Below are positions 17,165-25,665 of a DNA stretch of 64,000 bases, one piece after another. Source of the DNA: JAVDCA01 sp963819385 (GTDB lineage Bacteria; Pseudomonadota; Alphaproteobacteria; Rhizobiales; Xanthobacteraceae); the NCBI GenBank assembly GCA_963819385.1, contig CAWFVV010000006.1, forward strand, positions 1,054,001-1,118,000. The letters run 5' to 3'. The stretch's first letter is position 1. Each line of letters begins with the position of its first letter. The notes below the pieces were generated by a model. It was not told the DNA's origin and ran no database searches. It saw only the letters and a list, made by a program, of their open reading frames with translations. A program made the translations under genes and the position numbers.

Positions 17165-18781
17165 TCACACCGATGCAGATTGGCCTTCGGCCACCGCATC
17201 GCCCCACGGCGACATGATCTCGGTGCAGCCCATGTTCGTCTCGCCGTCGCGCAGCACCGCCGACGGGCAGGCGAACGCATAGGGGTAGCCGGTGCGCACC
17301 GTGGTCGTGGTCGGAAAGGCGGCCGCGAGCGCGTCGAGCACGGGCCGCGGCAGGGTGCGGTCGGCGGTGGCCCGGCCGGCGCCGCTCATGTCGATGCGCT
17401 GCTGGTGGAAGGCTTCCTCCAGCGTCAGGCCGTGGTCGATCATGAAGGAGGCGATCTGCATCACGGCGCCGATGATCCGCCGCCCGCCCGAGGCGCCGAG
17501 TGCGAATCGGCGGCCGTCGCCGTCCTCGCCGATGACCGGACAGAAATTGCCGAGGCAGCGCTTGCCGGGGCCGAGCGAGTTGGGTTTGCCCGGCTCCGGG
17601 TCGAACCACATGATGCCGTTGTTGAGCAGGAGCCCGGTCGACGGCGACACCGTGCGCGACCCGAACAGCGACAGCAGCGTCTGCGTGACCGAGCACATGT
17701 TGCCTTTGGCGTCGACGATGCAGAAATGCGTGGTGCACGACGGCGCGTGCTCGGCTTCGCGCAGGCCGGCCGCATCGCCCGCTTCGTCCCCCATGCCGTC
17801 GCCCGCAAGGCGCGCCGCGAAGGCGCGGTCGAGCGCGCGGGCGTAAGCCAGATAGCTCGCAACATCCGGCGTGCCGCGCGCCGGCACGAGCTCGGCTTCC
17901 AGGAAGCCCAGTGCCTGCGCGAGCGTCGGCCCGCCGGTCAGGCCGGGCGTGACGTAGATGCGGCCCTTGCGGTACGGCACCGGTTGCGCGTCGACGATGC
18001 GCGCCCGATAGCCCGCGAGATCGGCCTCGCTCATCACGCTGCCCTTCTGGCGCAGGTCGGCGACCAGCGCGCGCGCCACGTCGCCGTCGTAGAACTCGCG
18101 CGCGCCGTGCCGCGCCAGCGCGTCGAGCGTCGCCGCCATGGCGCGCTGGTCGAGGTGGCGCTCGCTCGCCGCGTTCCAGAGGCCGACGATCGGCCAGGTG
18201 CCGTCGTCGAGAAACATCCGCGCCGCGTCGGGATCGGCGGCGAGCGACCGCGCCGCCGCCGCGGTGATCAGCGCCGAGACCCAGTCCGTCACGAGGCCTT
18301 CCCGCGCGAACTGCACCGCGGGCGCGAGCAGCTCGCGCCACGGCAGGCGGCCGTATTCGGCGTGGGCGAGGCCCATGCCGTCGACCACGCCCGGCACCGC
18401 GACCGCGGTCGCGCCTTGGACGTTGCGGTCGTCGACCACGCGCGGCCAGGGAAAGAGCTCGTTCGTCACGGTGCCGCCGGCGAGCGGATAGGCGGCCGGG
18501 TCGAGCCCCATGGGCGCGCGCATGCCGTAGTCGACCACGCGCGCGCGGCCTTCCGCGGCGCGCCACAGCACCATGGCGCCGCCGGCGGCCGGCCCGCTCA
18601 TCCACGGCTCGAGCACGCCGATCGCGAACGAGACCGCGACCGCCGCATCGACCGCGTCGCCGCCGGCCTCCAGCACCGCCGCGCCGACCTCGGCGGCCCG
18701 CCGGTGCGCCGCCGCCACCACGCCGCCCCGGGTCGGGACGACGGCTTTGCGGGTGATCTGCGTGCGGGAGAAGTTGTCCAT
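17165..18781 (-). CDS. gamma-glutamyltransferase family Ntn-hydrolase
   Basis: 538 aa from ATG 18781. The proenzyme is autocleaved before the catalytic Thr in SCTTHFCIVD (T351), followed by NMCSVTQTLLSLFGS, matching the small-subunit N-terminus. The large subunit carries EVGAAVLEAGGDAVDAAVAV and MSGPAAGGAMVLW. ALGASGGRRIIGAV is the oxyanion-region motif. No signal peptide is visible, unlike periplasmic glutathione hydrolases, so this resembles the cytosolic cephalosporin-acylase-like branch. Substrate unproven. Confidence 0.87.
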   Translation of the reverse strand: MDNFSRTQITRKAVVPTRGGVVAAAHRRAAEVGAAVLEAGGDAVDAAVAVSFAIGVLEPWMSGPAAGGAMVLWRAAEGRARVVDYGMRAPMGLDPAAYPLAGGTVTNELFPWPRVVDDRNVQGATAVAVPGVVDGMGLAHAEYGRLPWRELLAPAVQFAREGLVTDWVSALITAAAARSLAADPDAARMFLDDGTWPIVGLWNAASERHLDQRAMAATLDALARHGAREFYDGDVARALVADLRQKGSVMSEADLAGYRARIVDAQPVPYRKGRIYVTPGLTGGPTLAQALGFLEAELVPARGTPDVASYLAYARALDRAFAARLAGDGMGDEAGDAAGLREAEHAPSCTTHFCIVDAKGNMCSVTQTLLSLFGSRTVSPSTGLLLNNGIMWFDPEPGKPNSLGPGKRCLGNFCPVIGEDGDGRRFALGASGGRRIIGAVMQIASFMIDHGLTLEEAFHQQRIDMSGAGRATADRTLPRPVLDALAAAFPTTTTVRTGYPYAFACPSAVLRDGETNMGCTEIMSPWGDAVAEGQSASV

Positions 18782-18995
18782 GGCCTGTTGCGGGAAAGCT
18801 AACAATCAACGCGATCGGGGGTCAATCGACAGTGCCGCGCCAGCGCCCTCTCGCCTTGTCGCCGGCCGTGGGCGCGAAAGCGGAATACCCCGCGATTCCG
18901 GATCGGGGTAAGGGAAAATTCATAGGGGCGATCTATCGATTAAGTCGGTCCGGTGTGCCCTCGCCCAGCCCAAGAGGGCCGTTGTGGGTCGGGTC

Positions 18996-19526
18996 ATGGC
19001 AAGAATATTTCGTCGAATTGCTCGCGGCATTGTGCGTCTTGGCTCCGCCCAACAGGGAGCCTCCGCCGTCGAATTCGCCCTGATCGCGCCGGCCTTCCTG
19101 GCGATTCTGATCGCGATCTTCCAGGTCGCCGTGTTTCTGTTCGCGCAGCAGGCTTTGCAGAACGCCGCCAACGCAGCCGGGCGGACGCTGATGACCGGGC
19201 AGGCGACGAGCGACACCCAGGCGGCGTTCAAGACCAACATCTGCAACAATTATCTGCCGACGGTCTTGTTCAAGTGCAATTCGCTGATCGTGATCGTGCA
19301 GAGCGGCTCGAGCACGAGCACGGCGCTGCCGGCGCTCTACAACAGCAACGGCCAGCCGATCACCAGCTTTGCCTACAATCCCGGCCAGCCCGGCGACACC
19401 GTCGTGGTGCAGCTCGTCTACCCGTGGTCGACCGTCATGGGCCCGCTGGGATTCGCGCTCTCCAATCTGCCCAATGGCGCCGCCGAGATGATGGGGGTCA
19501 CGGCCTTCCGGGTCGAGCCCTACTGA
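18996..19526 (+). CDS. TadE-family pilus-assembly-type protein
   Basis: 176 aa from ATG 18996 (a GTG at 18984 is possible). The N-terminal hallmark GASAVEFALIAPAFLAILIA has the invariant Glu in a hydrophobic helix that acts as a type IV prepilin-like signal. The remainder is a small extracytoplasmic domain ending FRVEPY. TadE/TadF pseudopilins serve Tad/Flp pilus assembly, but no flp, cpaB, cpaC or ATPase gene is present here. Followed 13 bases later by a second TadE-like gene. Confidence 0.82.
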   Translation: MARIFRRIARGIVRLGSAQQGASAVEFALIAPAFLAILIAIFQVAVFLFAQQALQNAANAAGRTLMTGQATSDTQAAFKTNICNNYLPTVLFKCNSLIVIVQSGSSTSTALPALYNSNGQPITSFAYNPGQPGDTVVVQLVYPWSTVMGPLGFALSNLPNGAAEMMGVTAFRVEPY

Positions 19527-19538
19527 GGAGCCGCCGCG

Positions 19539-20117
19539 ATGATCAACCTCGCCCGCCGCTTCATCGCCGCAACGCGCGGCGTCGCGGCCATCGAGTTCGC
19601 CATCATGGCGCCCATGCTGCTGCTGATGCTGATCGAAACCTTCGACGTCGGCAACGCCATCGCGGTGTACATGAAGGTCCGCTCCGCGACGTTCGCGCTG
19701 GCATCGATCACCAACACGTATTCCACCGGCAACAACGGCATTCAGACCGCCAACATGGCGGACACCATGAGCAAGGTCAGCCAGGTCCTCGCCCCGTATT
19801 CGAGCACGCCGGCCACGCTCACGGTCACGCAGATAAAGATGACCTCCGCGACGCGGGCCAGGGTGAGCTGGAGCTATTCGCTGAACGGCACGGCTTATTC
19901 GCAGAACTCTTCGTGGGCACGCCTGCCCTCGCAGCTGACGACGACCAACTCGTGCAATTCCTATCCCTGTTACCTGATCTTCGCCGAGATCAGCTACGCC
20001 TATAAGCCCGCGCTGCTGTCCGCCTTCATGAGCTCGCTCACGCTGGGCGACAATATCTACGTGACGCCGCGCAGCAGCGCCTGCGTCCAGTACGGCGGCG
20101 TGCCGAGCACCTGCTAG
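19539..20117 (+). CDS. second TadE-like protein
   Basis: 192 aa. GVAAIEFAIMAPMLLLMLIE is the pseudopilin-like helix. The mature part is Thr/Ser-rich with cysteines near the end (NSCNSYPC, SSACVQYGGVPSTC) that may form disulfides outside the membrane. It is probably co-transcribed with the preceding tadE-like gene. It ends only seven bases from the convergent vWA gene, so the three form one functional cluster read from both sides. Confidence 0.82.
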   Translation: MINLARRFIAATRGVAAIEFAIMAPMLLLMLIETFDVGNAIAVYMKVRSATFALASITNTYSTGNNGIQTANMADTMSKVSQVLAPYSSTPATLTVTQIKMTSATRARVSWSYSLNGTAYSQNSSWARLPSQLTTTNSCNSYPCYLIFAEISYAYKPALLSAFMSSLTLGDNIYVTPRSSACVQYGGVPSTC

Positions 20118-20124
20118 CGCATCT

Positions 20125-21747
20125 TCATTGGCTGATGTGCGCGGTGTTCACCGCCTGCTGGAACATTTCGAGCAGCGCGGTCTGGATGTCCGCCGGCGTG
20201 TTCGCGGTGTAGAAGAAGTTCGGCGACGCGCAGGCCTTCAACGCCGGGGAGATATTGGCGATGTTGCTGTTCGCGTAGCCGTCCTCGTTGCTGGCGAAGC
20301 CCGAATTGGCGTTCTGGATGGTCTGGTACGGAATATAGAGCACCGCAATCGTGATGCCGCGGTTCTTCATCGTGGTGCAGTAATCCGTCGACGTCACGCT
20401 ATTCGGCGGAATGGTCGTTGACGAGTTCTGGAACGGGACGGTCGCGTTGGAGCTCCAGTTCTGCGACCCCCAGCCGCCGTTCCACTGCGTCTGGTAGTCC
20501 TGCGAGCCGTCCGTGATGATGAACAGGTAGGGGAGCGGCTTGGCCGCCGTTCCGGTGCCGGCCGGATTGGCGACGACCGAGCTGTTGATCGTATTCAGGG
20601 CATTCTCGAAATGCGTGCCGCCGGAGCCCAGCGTCGAGTTCTGCCCGGTATCGAGCAGATTGGCGAGCTCCGACGCCATGGTCGTGATGGTGCTCCCCGT
20701 CAGGCTCGTGGTGAGGCCGACCGAGCACGAGTTGCTGTTGCCGGCGGCGGAGTAGCAGAGGTTCTGGATGAACGGGAACAAGCCGACGCGGAATTGGTTG
20801 GAGATGCCGTCGTTGCTTTCGGTGGTCGCCGCCGTCGACAGGAGCTGGGTCACCGCATAGCCGACCGCGTCGAGGCGCAGCTGGATGCAGGACGTGGTGC
20901 CGGGCGTGGGGCAGGAGCTGACCTGGGTGTTGCTCCAGTTCACCGTGTTGCCGTTGTTCGAGTTGTTGCCGCTCGAATATGTCGTCCTCGTCGTGCCAAG
21001 CCGCGAGATGATGAATCCCTGGCAATAGCCGCCCGGAGACGGGTTCGTCGTCGAGCCGACTGAGGGGATCGGACCTTGATTGCCACAGCCGCCTTGCGCG
21101 GCAAAATGGCAGGCGAACGTGCAGCCGGTCGGATAGAGGCCCATGTTGTCGGGATTGACGGCCTGCAGCCGCGCCTGCTCGGCTGTGGTCGACGGCATGC
21201 CCATCGAGCCCGAGACGTCGAGCATCAGGTAGAAATCGATGTAGGGGTTCAGCGTGAAGCTCGAGGTCGATGAACCGCTGATCGGGATGGTCTTGTAGCC
21301 GATCAGGCCGAGGAAGTAGGTCGGCACGGTGCCGCTGAAGGCCAGCTTGGCCGTGACGGTCGAGCCGCTCATGGTGACGGTCGCGGTCGGCGTCACGTTC
21401 AAGTTGAAGGAGCTGATGGTCTGGTTCGCTCCCGCGTTGAAGAAATTGAGGGCATAGGCGGAGCCGCCCGAGACGCTGGTGCCCGCCTTGGCGTTCGCCA
21501 CGGTGGGCGAATTGTTGGACACGGTCGCGAGCGTCGCGGCGTCGGCCGACTCGAGCAGCTTGGTCTTGACCATGGAGGCGAGCGAAAAGTCGATGACGCA
21601 GCCGATCGCCGTGAGGATCGGCAGCGCCGCGAGCGCGGTGGTGACCGCGATGTTGCCGCGCCGGTTGGAGACGAAGATGGCGGCGAGCCGCGCGATCCGC
21701 CTCGCCAGCGCGATGAGGCGGTTGGAGCTCTTGGTCGGCTTCTGCAT
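20125..21747 (-). CDS. TadG-like protein with von Willebrand A domain
   Basis: 540 aa from ATG 21747 (MQKPTKSSNRLIALARRIAR). The open frame extends further upstream, but the TadG-like membrane helix GNIAVTTALAALPILTAIG starts soon after this Met. The vWA domain begins near IDFYLMLDVSGSMGMPS, a perfect DxSxS MIDAS. It carries Cys-rich inserts (TGCTFACHF, GGCGNQG) and the second metal-loop region LGSGGTHFENALN. Such proteins are Tad-associated or orphan surface proteins, inner-membrane anchored and periplasmic. Convergent with the TadE pair. Confidence 0.85.
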   Translation of the reverse strand: MQKPTKSSNRLIALARRIARLAAIFVSNRRGNIAVTTALAALPILTAIGCVIDFSLASMVKTKLLESADAATLATVSNNSPTVANAKAGTSVSGGSAYALNFFNAGANQTISSFNLNVTPTATVTMSGSTVTAKLAFSGTVPTYFLGLIGYKTIPISGSSTSSFTLNPYIDFYLMLDVSGSMGMPSTTAEQARLQAVNPDNMGLYPTGCTFACHFAAQGGCGNQGPIPSVGSTTNPSPGGYCQGFIISRLGTTRTTYSSGNNSNNGNTVNWSNTQVSSCPTPGTTSCIQLRLDAVGYAVTQLLSTAATTESNDGISNQFRVGLFPFIQNLCYSAAGNSNSCSVGLTTSLTGSTITTMASELANLLDTGQNSTLGSGGTHFENALNTINSSVVANPAGTGTAAKPLPYLFIITDGSQDYQTQWNGGWGSQNWSSNATVPFQNSSTTIPPNSVTSTDYCTTMKNRGITIAVLYIPYQTIQNANSGFASNEDGYANSNIANISPALKACASPNFFYTANTPADIQTALLEMFQQAVNTAHISQ

Positions 21748-22128
21748 GGTGTGCGGGCCTCGCGTCAGGCCTGGGGTGGGAAGCTCAGGGGTCCCAGGAC
21801 CGGACCACGGCAAAGGGGAATTGGGGTCGCGTTGCGCCACAAGGCGGCGCCCGGGTCGCGCCGCTTCCTGTTCAGGCCAATGCGTGTGATCCGTGGAATC
21901 ACGTAGGTATTCAGGCCCCGAACCATGAACATTGAGTAAAATGTTTGTGGGTGCCCACTGGAATTGGACGCCGGTACAACCGCGGTTCGCCCAGACCACG
22001 CAGTTGGTGCGGTGGCGGCACGCGCCGACAGATGTCGGGAACAAGCCGATCGCCGCCTTGACAGTAACTCGATACCAGGACCACTGGTGAGGTGTGAGCC
22101 GGACGGCTCAAATTCAGGGGCGAACAGA
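21748..22128. other. non-coding gap between TadG-like and secreted-protein genes
   Basis: About 380 bases between two divergent starts. The minus frame of the vWA gene stays open to about 22044, but the residues are basic/proline-rich and look non-coding. Apart from presumed promoters, including a somewhat AT-richer stretch near 21920-21950, I see no repeat, RNA or terminator. Confidence 0.5.
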
Positions 22129-22449
22129 ATGTCGATACGGAAGCAGAACGGAATCCATCTTGCGGCGTTTTTCCTTGTCCTCGCGGGCCTGACGCCTGCG
22201 AGCGCCGCCGGACTCCAACCAGGCGAATATGCCTGCGCGGGTTCGAGCGGCATCCTCATCGGCCTGGGCTTCCGCCTGCAGGCCAATGGGACCTACACCG
22301 ACCTCGACGGAAAGACTTCCGGCGCCGTGACCTACAACGGCTCGAGCGTCACGTTCGTGGGCGGCCATCTCGCCGGCCAGGTCGGCCGCAACGTCCGCGG
22401 CGGCACGAATTTCGAGATCGGGTCCATCAGCTGCAGTGTGAGCCACTGA
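22129..22449 (+). CDS. small secreted protein of unknown function
   Basis: 106 aa. A clear Sec signal peptide (basic MSIRKQNG, hydrophobic AAFFLVLAGLTP, ASA cleavage site) precedes a ~79-residue Gly-rich beta-type domain with two cysteines (YACAGSSG, ISCSVSH) that could form a disulfide. The pattern NGTYTDLDGK...VTYNGSSVTFVGG suggests a small beta-barrel or lipocalin-like sheet. No family is recognised. Periplasmic or secreted. Confidence 0.68.
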   Translation: MSIRKQNGIHLAAFFLVLAGLTPASAAGLQPGEYACAGSSGILIGLGFRLQANGTYTDLDGKTSGAVTYNGSSVTFVGGHLAGQVGRNVRGGTNFEIGSISCSVSH

Positions 22450-22474
22450 ACGGCTGTCCCACACGTTCCACGTC

Positions 22475-22497
22475 ATGGCCGGGCCTGTCCCGGCCAT
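22475..22497. repeat. REP-like hairpin ATGGCCGGG...CCCGGCCAT
   Basis: A perfect 9-bp stem with a 5-base loop, 26 bases after the secreted-protein stop. It matches the architecture of the hairpin at 42068-42090 (ATGCCCGCG stem). Both are intergenic, 3' to genes, and resemble the GTCATGGCCGGG-type repeats of Bradyrhizobium-like genomes. Confidence 0.6.
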
Positions 22498-22529
22498 AAC
22501 GGCGTCCTCATAACCCCCTCAGCTGAGCC

Positions 22530-23439
22530 CTACTGCGCGTTGTCGCGCGCAAAGCGGGCGACGTCGGCATGGGTCGCGAACCAGACGCTGCCGCGCGCCT
22601 TGGCGTGGCGGATCAGCTCCTCCAGCACCCAGACGCGCGAGCGGTAGCCCGAGTGGTGCGGGTGCATGGTGAGCTGGAAGATGCCGCCTTCCTCCCACGC
22701 CATGTCGAACTCGCGGCGGAAGATGTCGAACGCGTCCGCCGGCCCCATGTGCGGCCGCAAGCCCGCGAAGCGGTTCATGTTGTAGTAGACCGCGTCGTCG
22801 CGGATCCATTCCACCGGAAGCTCGACCACGCCGGTCGGCTCGCCGTCGAGCATGAGCTCGTAGCAATCGTCGTCGGCCATCAAGCGAGGAGTCGTACTCC
22901 AGACCCATGTCGCGCGTGATCGCGAGCGTGTGCGGGCTGAAATCCCAGGATGGCGTGCGGATCCCGACCGGGCGCTGGCCGGTGATCTTCTCGAGCGTGT
23001 CGGCGGCGCGCATCTGCAGGTCGCGCTCGACTTCGAGCGGCAGCACCGAGTTGCGCTCGTGGATCCAGCCATGGATGCCGATCTCGTGGCCCTCCGCCAC
23101 CACGCGCCGCTGCTCGTCCGGATGAAGCAGCGTCGTGACCGCGGGCACGTAGAACGTCGCCGGCACGCCGTGCCGGGTAAGCACATCGAGGATGCGCGGC
23201 ACGCCGCGGCGATTGCCGTACTGGCCCTGCGACAGCTTGCTGATCGAGAGGCCGCCGTCGCGCAGCTCGTTGGTCTCGTGGTCGCTATCGAACGAGAACG
23301 CGACCGCGCAACGCGCTCCGCCCTTCCACGCCGCCGGCTTGAGCGTGCGCCCGGCCCGCACGTGATCGACGATGCCGCGCCAGTGCGCCTCCGACCACTG
23401 CCAAGGCTCAGCGGTCTGTCCGGTGGTCGTGTCGTTCAT
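22530..23439 (-). pseudogene. polysaccharide deacetylase family (PuuE-like), one frame break
   Basis: NodB-type fold: VAFSFDSDHET (metal Asp pair), VPATFYVPAV, EIGIHGWIHERN (the HxxxH metal histidines) and IRTPSWDFSPHTLAI. The frame breaks at about 22882, where an extra base in TCGCTTGATG separates EYDSSL from MADDDCYELM. Repaired length is 302 aa. Members include allantoinase-like PuuE and peptidoglycan/imide deacetylases. The ATG overlaps the stop of the upstream TctC gene (ATGA), indicating one operon in which the binding protein may deliver the substrate. Confidence 0.84.
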
Positions 23440-24416
23440 GGCTTGTGTCCTTGCATGCGGTGCGCGATGTCCTGCGCCACGATGGCTTCCTTCGCGACGA
23501 AGCGCGCGAAATCCGACGGGCTCGATCCGACGGCGCGCAGGCCGAGCGTATCGAATTCCTTCTGGATGTCCGGCGCCTGCAGGGCGCGCGCGATCTCGCC
23601 CTGCAGCCGCGCCGCGATCTGCGGCGGCGCGCCTGCCGGCAGCCAGGCGCCGAACCAGTTGACCACGTTGAAGCCCGGGAAACCCTGCTCCTGCATGGTG
23701 GGCACGTCGGGCATGCCCTTCCAGCGCGCGCTGCCGGTCAGCGCGAGCGCGCGCAACCGGCCGTCCTGCACGAACGGCAGCCCGACCTGCGGGCCGATGA
23801 AGAACATGTCGATGCGGCCACCGAGCAGATCGGTCATCGCGGCCGACGTGCCCTTGTAGGGGACTTCCAGCATGTCGATGTTCGCGGCCGCCAGCATCAC
23901 GATCGCCGGGATGTGGCTCGCGGTCCCGAGGCCGGCCTGGCCGTAGCTGAGCTTGCCGGGCTGCGCCCGCGCCAGCGCCACCAGCTCCTGCACGGTCTTC
24001 GCCGGCAGCGAGGGCCGCACCAGCAGCGCCTGTCCGTAGTTCTCCGCGAGCTGCGTGACGGGCGTGAAATCCTTCACGGCGTCATAGGGCGTATCGGGCG
24101 TGAACGCCGGAATGAGCGTATGCGACGCGGTGGTGAGCAGCACCGTGTAGCCGTCCGCCGGCGCCTTGGCGACGTGCGCCGTCCCGACCATGCCGCCCGC
24201 GCCCGGACGATTCTCGACGATCACGGGCTGGTTGAACGCGTCGCTGAGCTTCGTCGCCACCATGCGGGCGATCTGATCGGGCGGCCCGCCCGGCGGCGAC
24301 GGCACGACGATGCGGATCGTGTGGCTGGGGTAGTCCTGCGCTGTCTGAGCGGCGAGCGGCACGCAAGCAAGTAGCAGCACAGCGACGACGAACGCGCAAA
24401 ACGATAGACCCGTCAT
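23436..24416 (-). CDS. TctC/Bug-type tripartite tricarboxylate binding protein (1 of 4)
   Basis: 326 aa from ATG 24416 (MTGLSFCAFVVAVLLLACVP, signal peptide to AAQTAQDYP). Bug signatures: IRIVVPSPPGGPPDQIARMV, QPVIVENRPGAGGMVGT, LEVPYKGTSAAMTDLLGG. No TctA/TctB membrane partners are nearby, so it is an orphan receptor. The start codon lies inside a dispersed repeat (24411-24540), which also supplies the bases before it. Translationally coupled to the deacetylase gene. Confidence 0.9.
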   Translation of the reverse strand: MTGLSFCAFVVAVLLLACVPLAAQTAQDYPSHTIRIVVPSPPGGPPDQIARMVATKLSDAFNQPVIVENRPGAGGMVGTAHVAKAPADGYTVLLTTASHTLIPAFTPDTPYDAVKDFTPVTQLAENYGQALLVRPSLPAKTVQELVALARAQPGKLSYGQAGLGTASHIPAIVMLAAANIDMLEVPYKGTSAAMTDLLGGRIDMFFIGPQVGLPFVQDGRLRALALTGSARWKGMPDVPTMQEQGFPGFNVVNWFGAWLPAGAPPQIAARLQGEIARALQAPDIQKEFDTLGLRAVGSSPSDFARFVAKEAIVAQDIAHRMQGHKP

Positions 24417-24540
24417 CCTGAGGCGCGAGCGAAGCGAGCCTCGAAGGATGATCGGCCGAGGTCGTGCAGCAAGCGAGCAAGTGGCACCACCCGGGCCGTC
24501 GCCCTTCGAGGCTCGCTTCGCTCGCGCCTCAGGGTGACGG
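24411..24540. repeat. inverted pair of dispersed repeats at a TctC start
   Basis: Two copies of a ~40-bp element face each other (24411-24450 and 24500-24540) across 50 bases. Arms include TCATCCTGAGGCGCGAGCGA and its near-complement GCTCGCTTCGCTCGCGCCTC. Each copy is itself palindromic at its centre. Related single copy at 14951-14992. The left copy overlaps the ATG of the TctC gene. Confidence 0.7.
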
Positions 24541-24585
24541 GGAGAGGCAAGTGTGCTCGGCTGCGTCACGGGTCTCACCAACGCC

Positions 24586-25644
24586 TCACCTCGCGACCGA
24601 CACCGGCGCATGTTCGCGGGCCGATCGCAGGATCGCTTCCAGCACCGCGGCGTTGTGCACCTCGTCGCCGCTGGGCACCGCGAGCGCGCGGCCGGCCTGG
24701 ACGGCGCGGGCAAAGTGCTCGAGCTCGGCGCGCTCCGTGCTGGTGGCCTCGAACGTCATCAGCTGCGGCTTCTGCTTGACGCTGATGTTCGCCGGGTCGA
24801 GCAGGCACATTTTCATCTGCCACGTGGTGAGATGCTCCACGTCGCCGACCTCGACCCAGCCCTTGCTACCGAACACCTGCATGCGCCAGGTCTCGGCCGA
24901 CGCAATGACGGTGCCGAGATAGCCGCTCGCGCCGGCATGGAAGCGAAACAGCATCGACGTCGTGTCGTCGATGCCGAAGTCCTGCGCGAGCCGGAAGCTC
25001 TGCGCGTAGACCTCGTCGATCTTGCCGGCGAGATAGAGCATCGCGTCGACCACATGCACGCCGCGGCCCGTCATGCCGCCGGCCGGCCCTTCGTCGCGGT
25101 CCTGCCGCCAGTGCTCGCGGCCGTAGCGATAGACGCTCGGCCCGCAGAAATTGCCCTCGATATGCAGCAGGCGCCCAAGCCGGCCATCGGCGAGCATGCG
25201 GGCGATCTCCTGCAGCGCCGGCTGGAAGCGCCAGTTGTAGCCGACCGCGAGCGTGACCTTGTGCTCGGCACAGGCCGCGACCGCCGCGGCCAACTCCGCG
25301 GCCGTCAGCCCGAGCGGCTTCTCGACGAAGACATGCTTGCCGGCGCGCGCGGCCGCGATGATCTGCTCCGCATGCATCGTGTGCGGCGTCGCCAGCACCA
25401 CCGCGTCGATCGCGGGATCCGCCAGCACCGCCTCGTAGCTCGCCTGCATCGTGATGCCGTGCCGGCCGGCGAAATCCGCGGCGCGCGCCGGCGTGCGCGT
25501 CGCGCCGGCGACGAACCGGATGACCTCGCTCTTGCCCTGCACGTGGTTGACGAGGTTCTGACCCCACATCCCGGTGCCGACGATCGCCGCCCGCACCGTG
25601 GAGGATCGGCCCGCATGGATGGCCGCGCTTTGCATGTCGTTCAT
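24586..25644 (-). CDS. Gfo/Idh/MocA-family oxidoreductase
   Basis: 352 aa. An N-terminal Rossmann domain with AAIVGTGMWGQNLVNH (GxGxxG), then GKHVFVEKPLG, the conserved EKP motif, followed by the alpha/beta substrate domain with GYNWRFQPALQEI and GGMTGRGVHVVDAMLYLAG (His/Asp region). Members oxidise sugars, inositols or related alcohols using NAD(P)+. Same strand and close to the TctC-deacetylase operon; the repeat pair separates them by about 170 bases. AGGAATT precedes the ATG. Confidence 0.87.
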   Translation of the reverse strand: MNDMQSAAIHAGRSSTVRAAIVGTGMWGQNLVNHVQGKSEVIRFVAGATRTPARAADFAGRHGITMQASYEAVLADPAIDAVVLATPHTMHAEQIIAAARAGKHVFVEKPLGLTAAELAAAVAACAEHKVTLAVGYNWRFQPALQEIARMLADGRLGRLLHIEGNFCGPSVYRYGREHWRQDRDEGPAGGMTGRGVHVVDAMLYLAGKIDEVYAQSFRLAQDFGIDDTTSMLFRFHAGASGYLGTVIASAETWRMQVFGSKGWVEVGDVEHLTTWQMKMCLLDPANISVKQKPQLMTFEATSTERAELEHFARAVQAGRALAVPSGDEVHNAAVLEAILRSAREHAPVSVAR

Positions 25645-25665
25645 GTCAATTCCTGCTGCCGTACG

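Noticed and set aside
17180..18802. 540-codon plus-strand frame opposite the gamma-glutamyltransferase
   Set aside because: Arg/His-rich shadow; the minus strand carries the full catalytic signature.
21748..22044. N-terminal extension of the TadG-like protein to 22044
   Set aside because: The added residues are basic and Pro-rich, unlike the membrane-anchor start of the family. ATG 21747 is adjacent to the expected helix.
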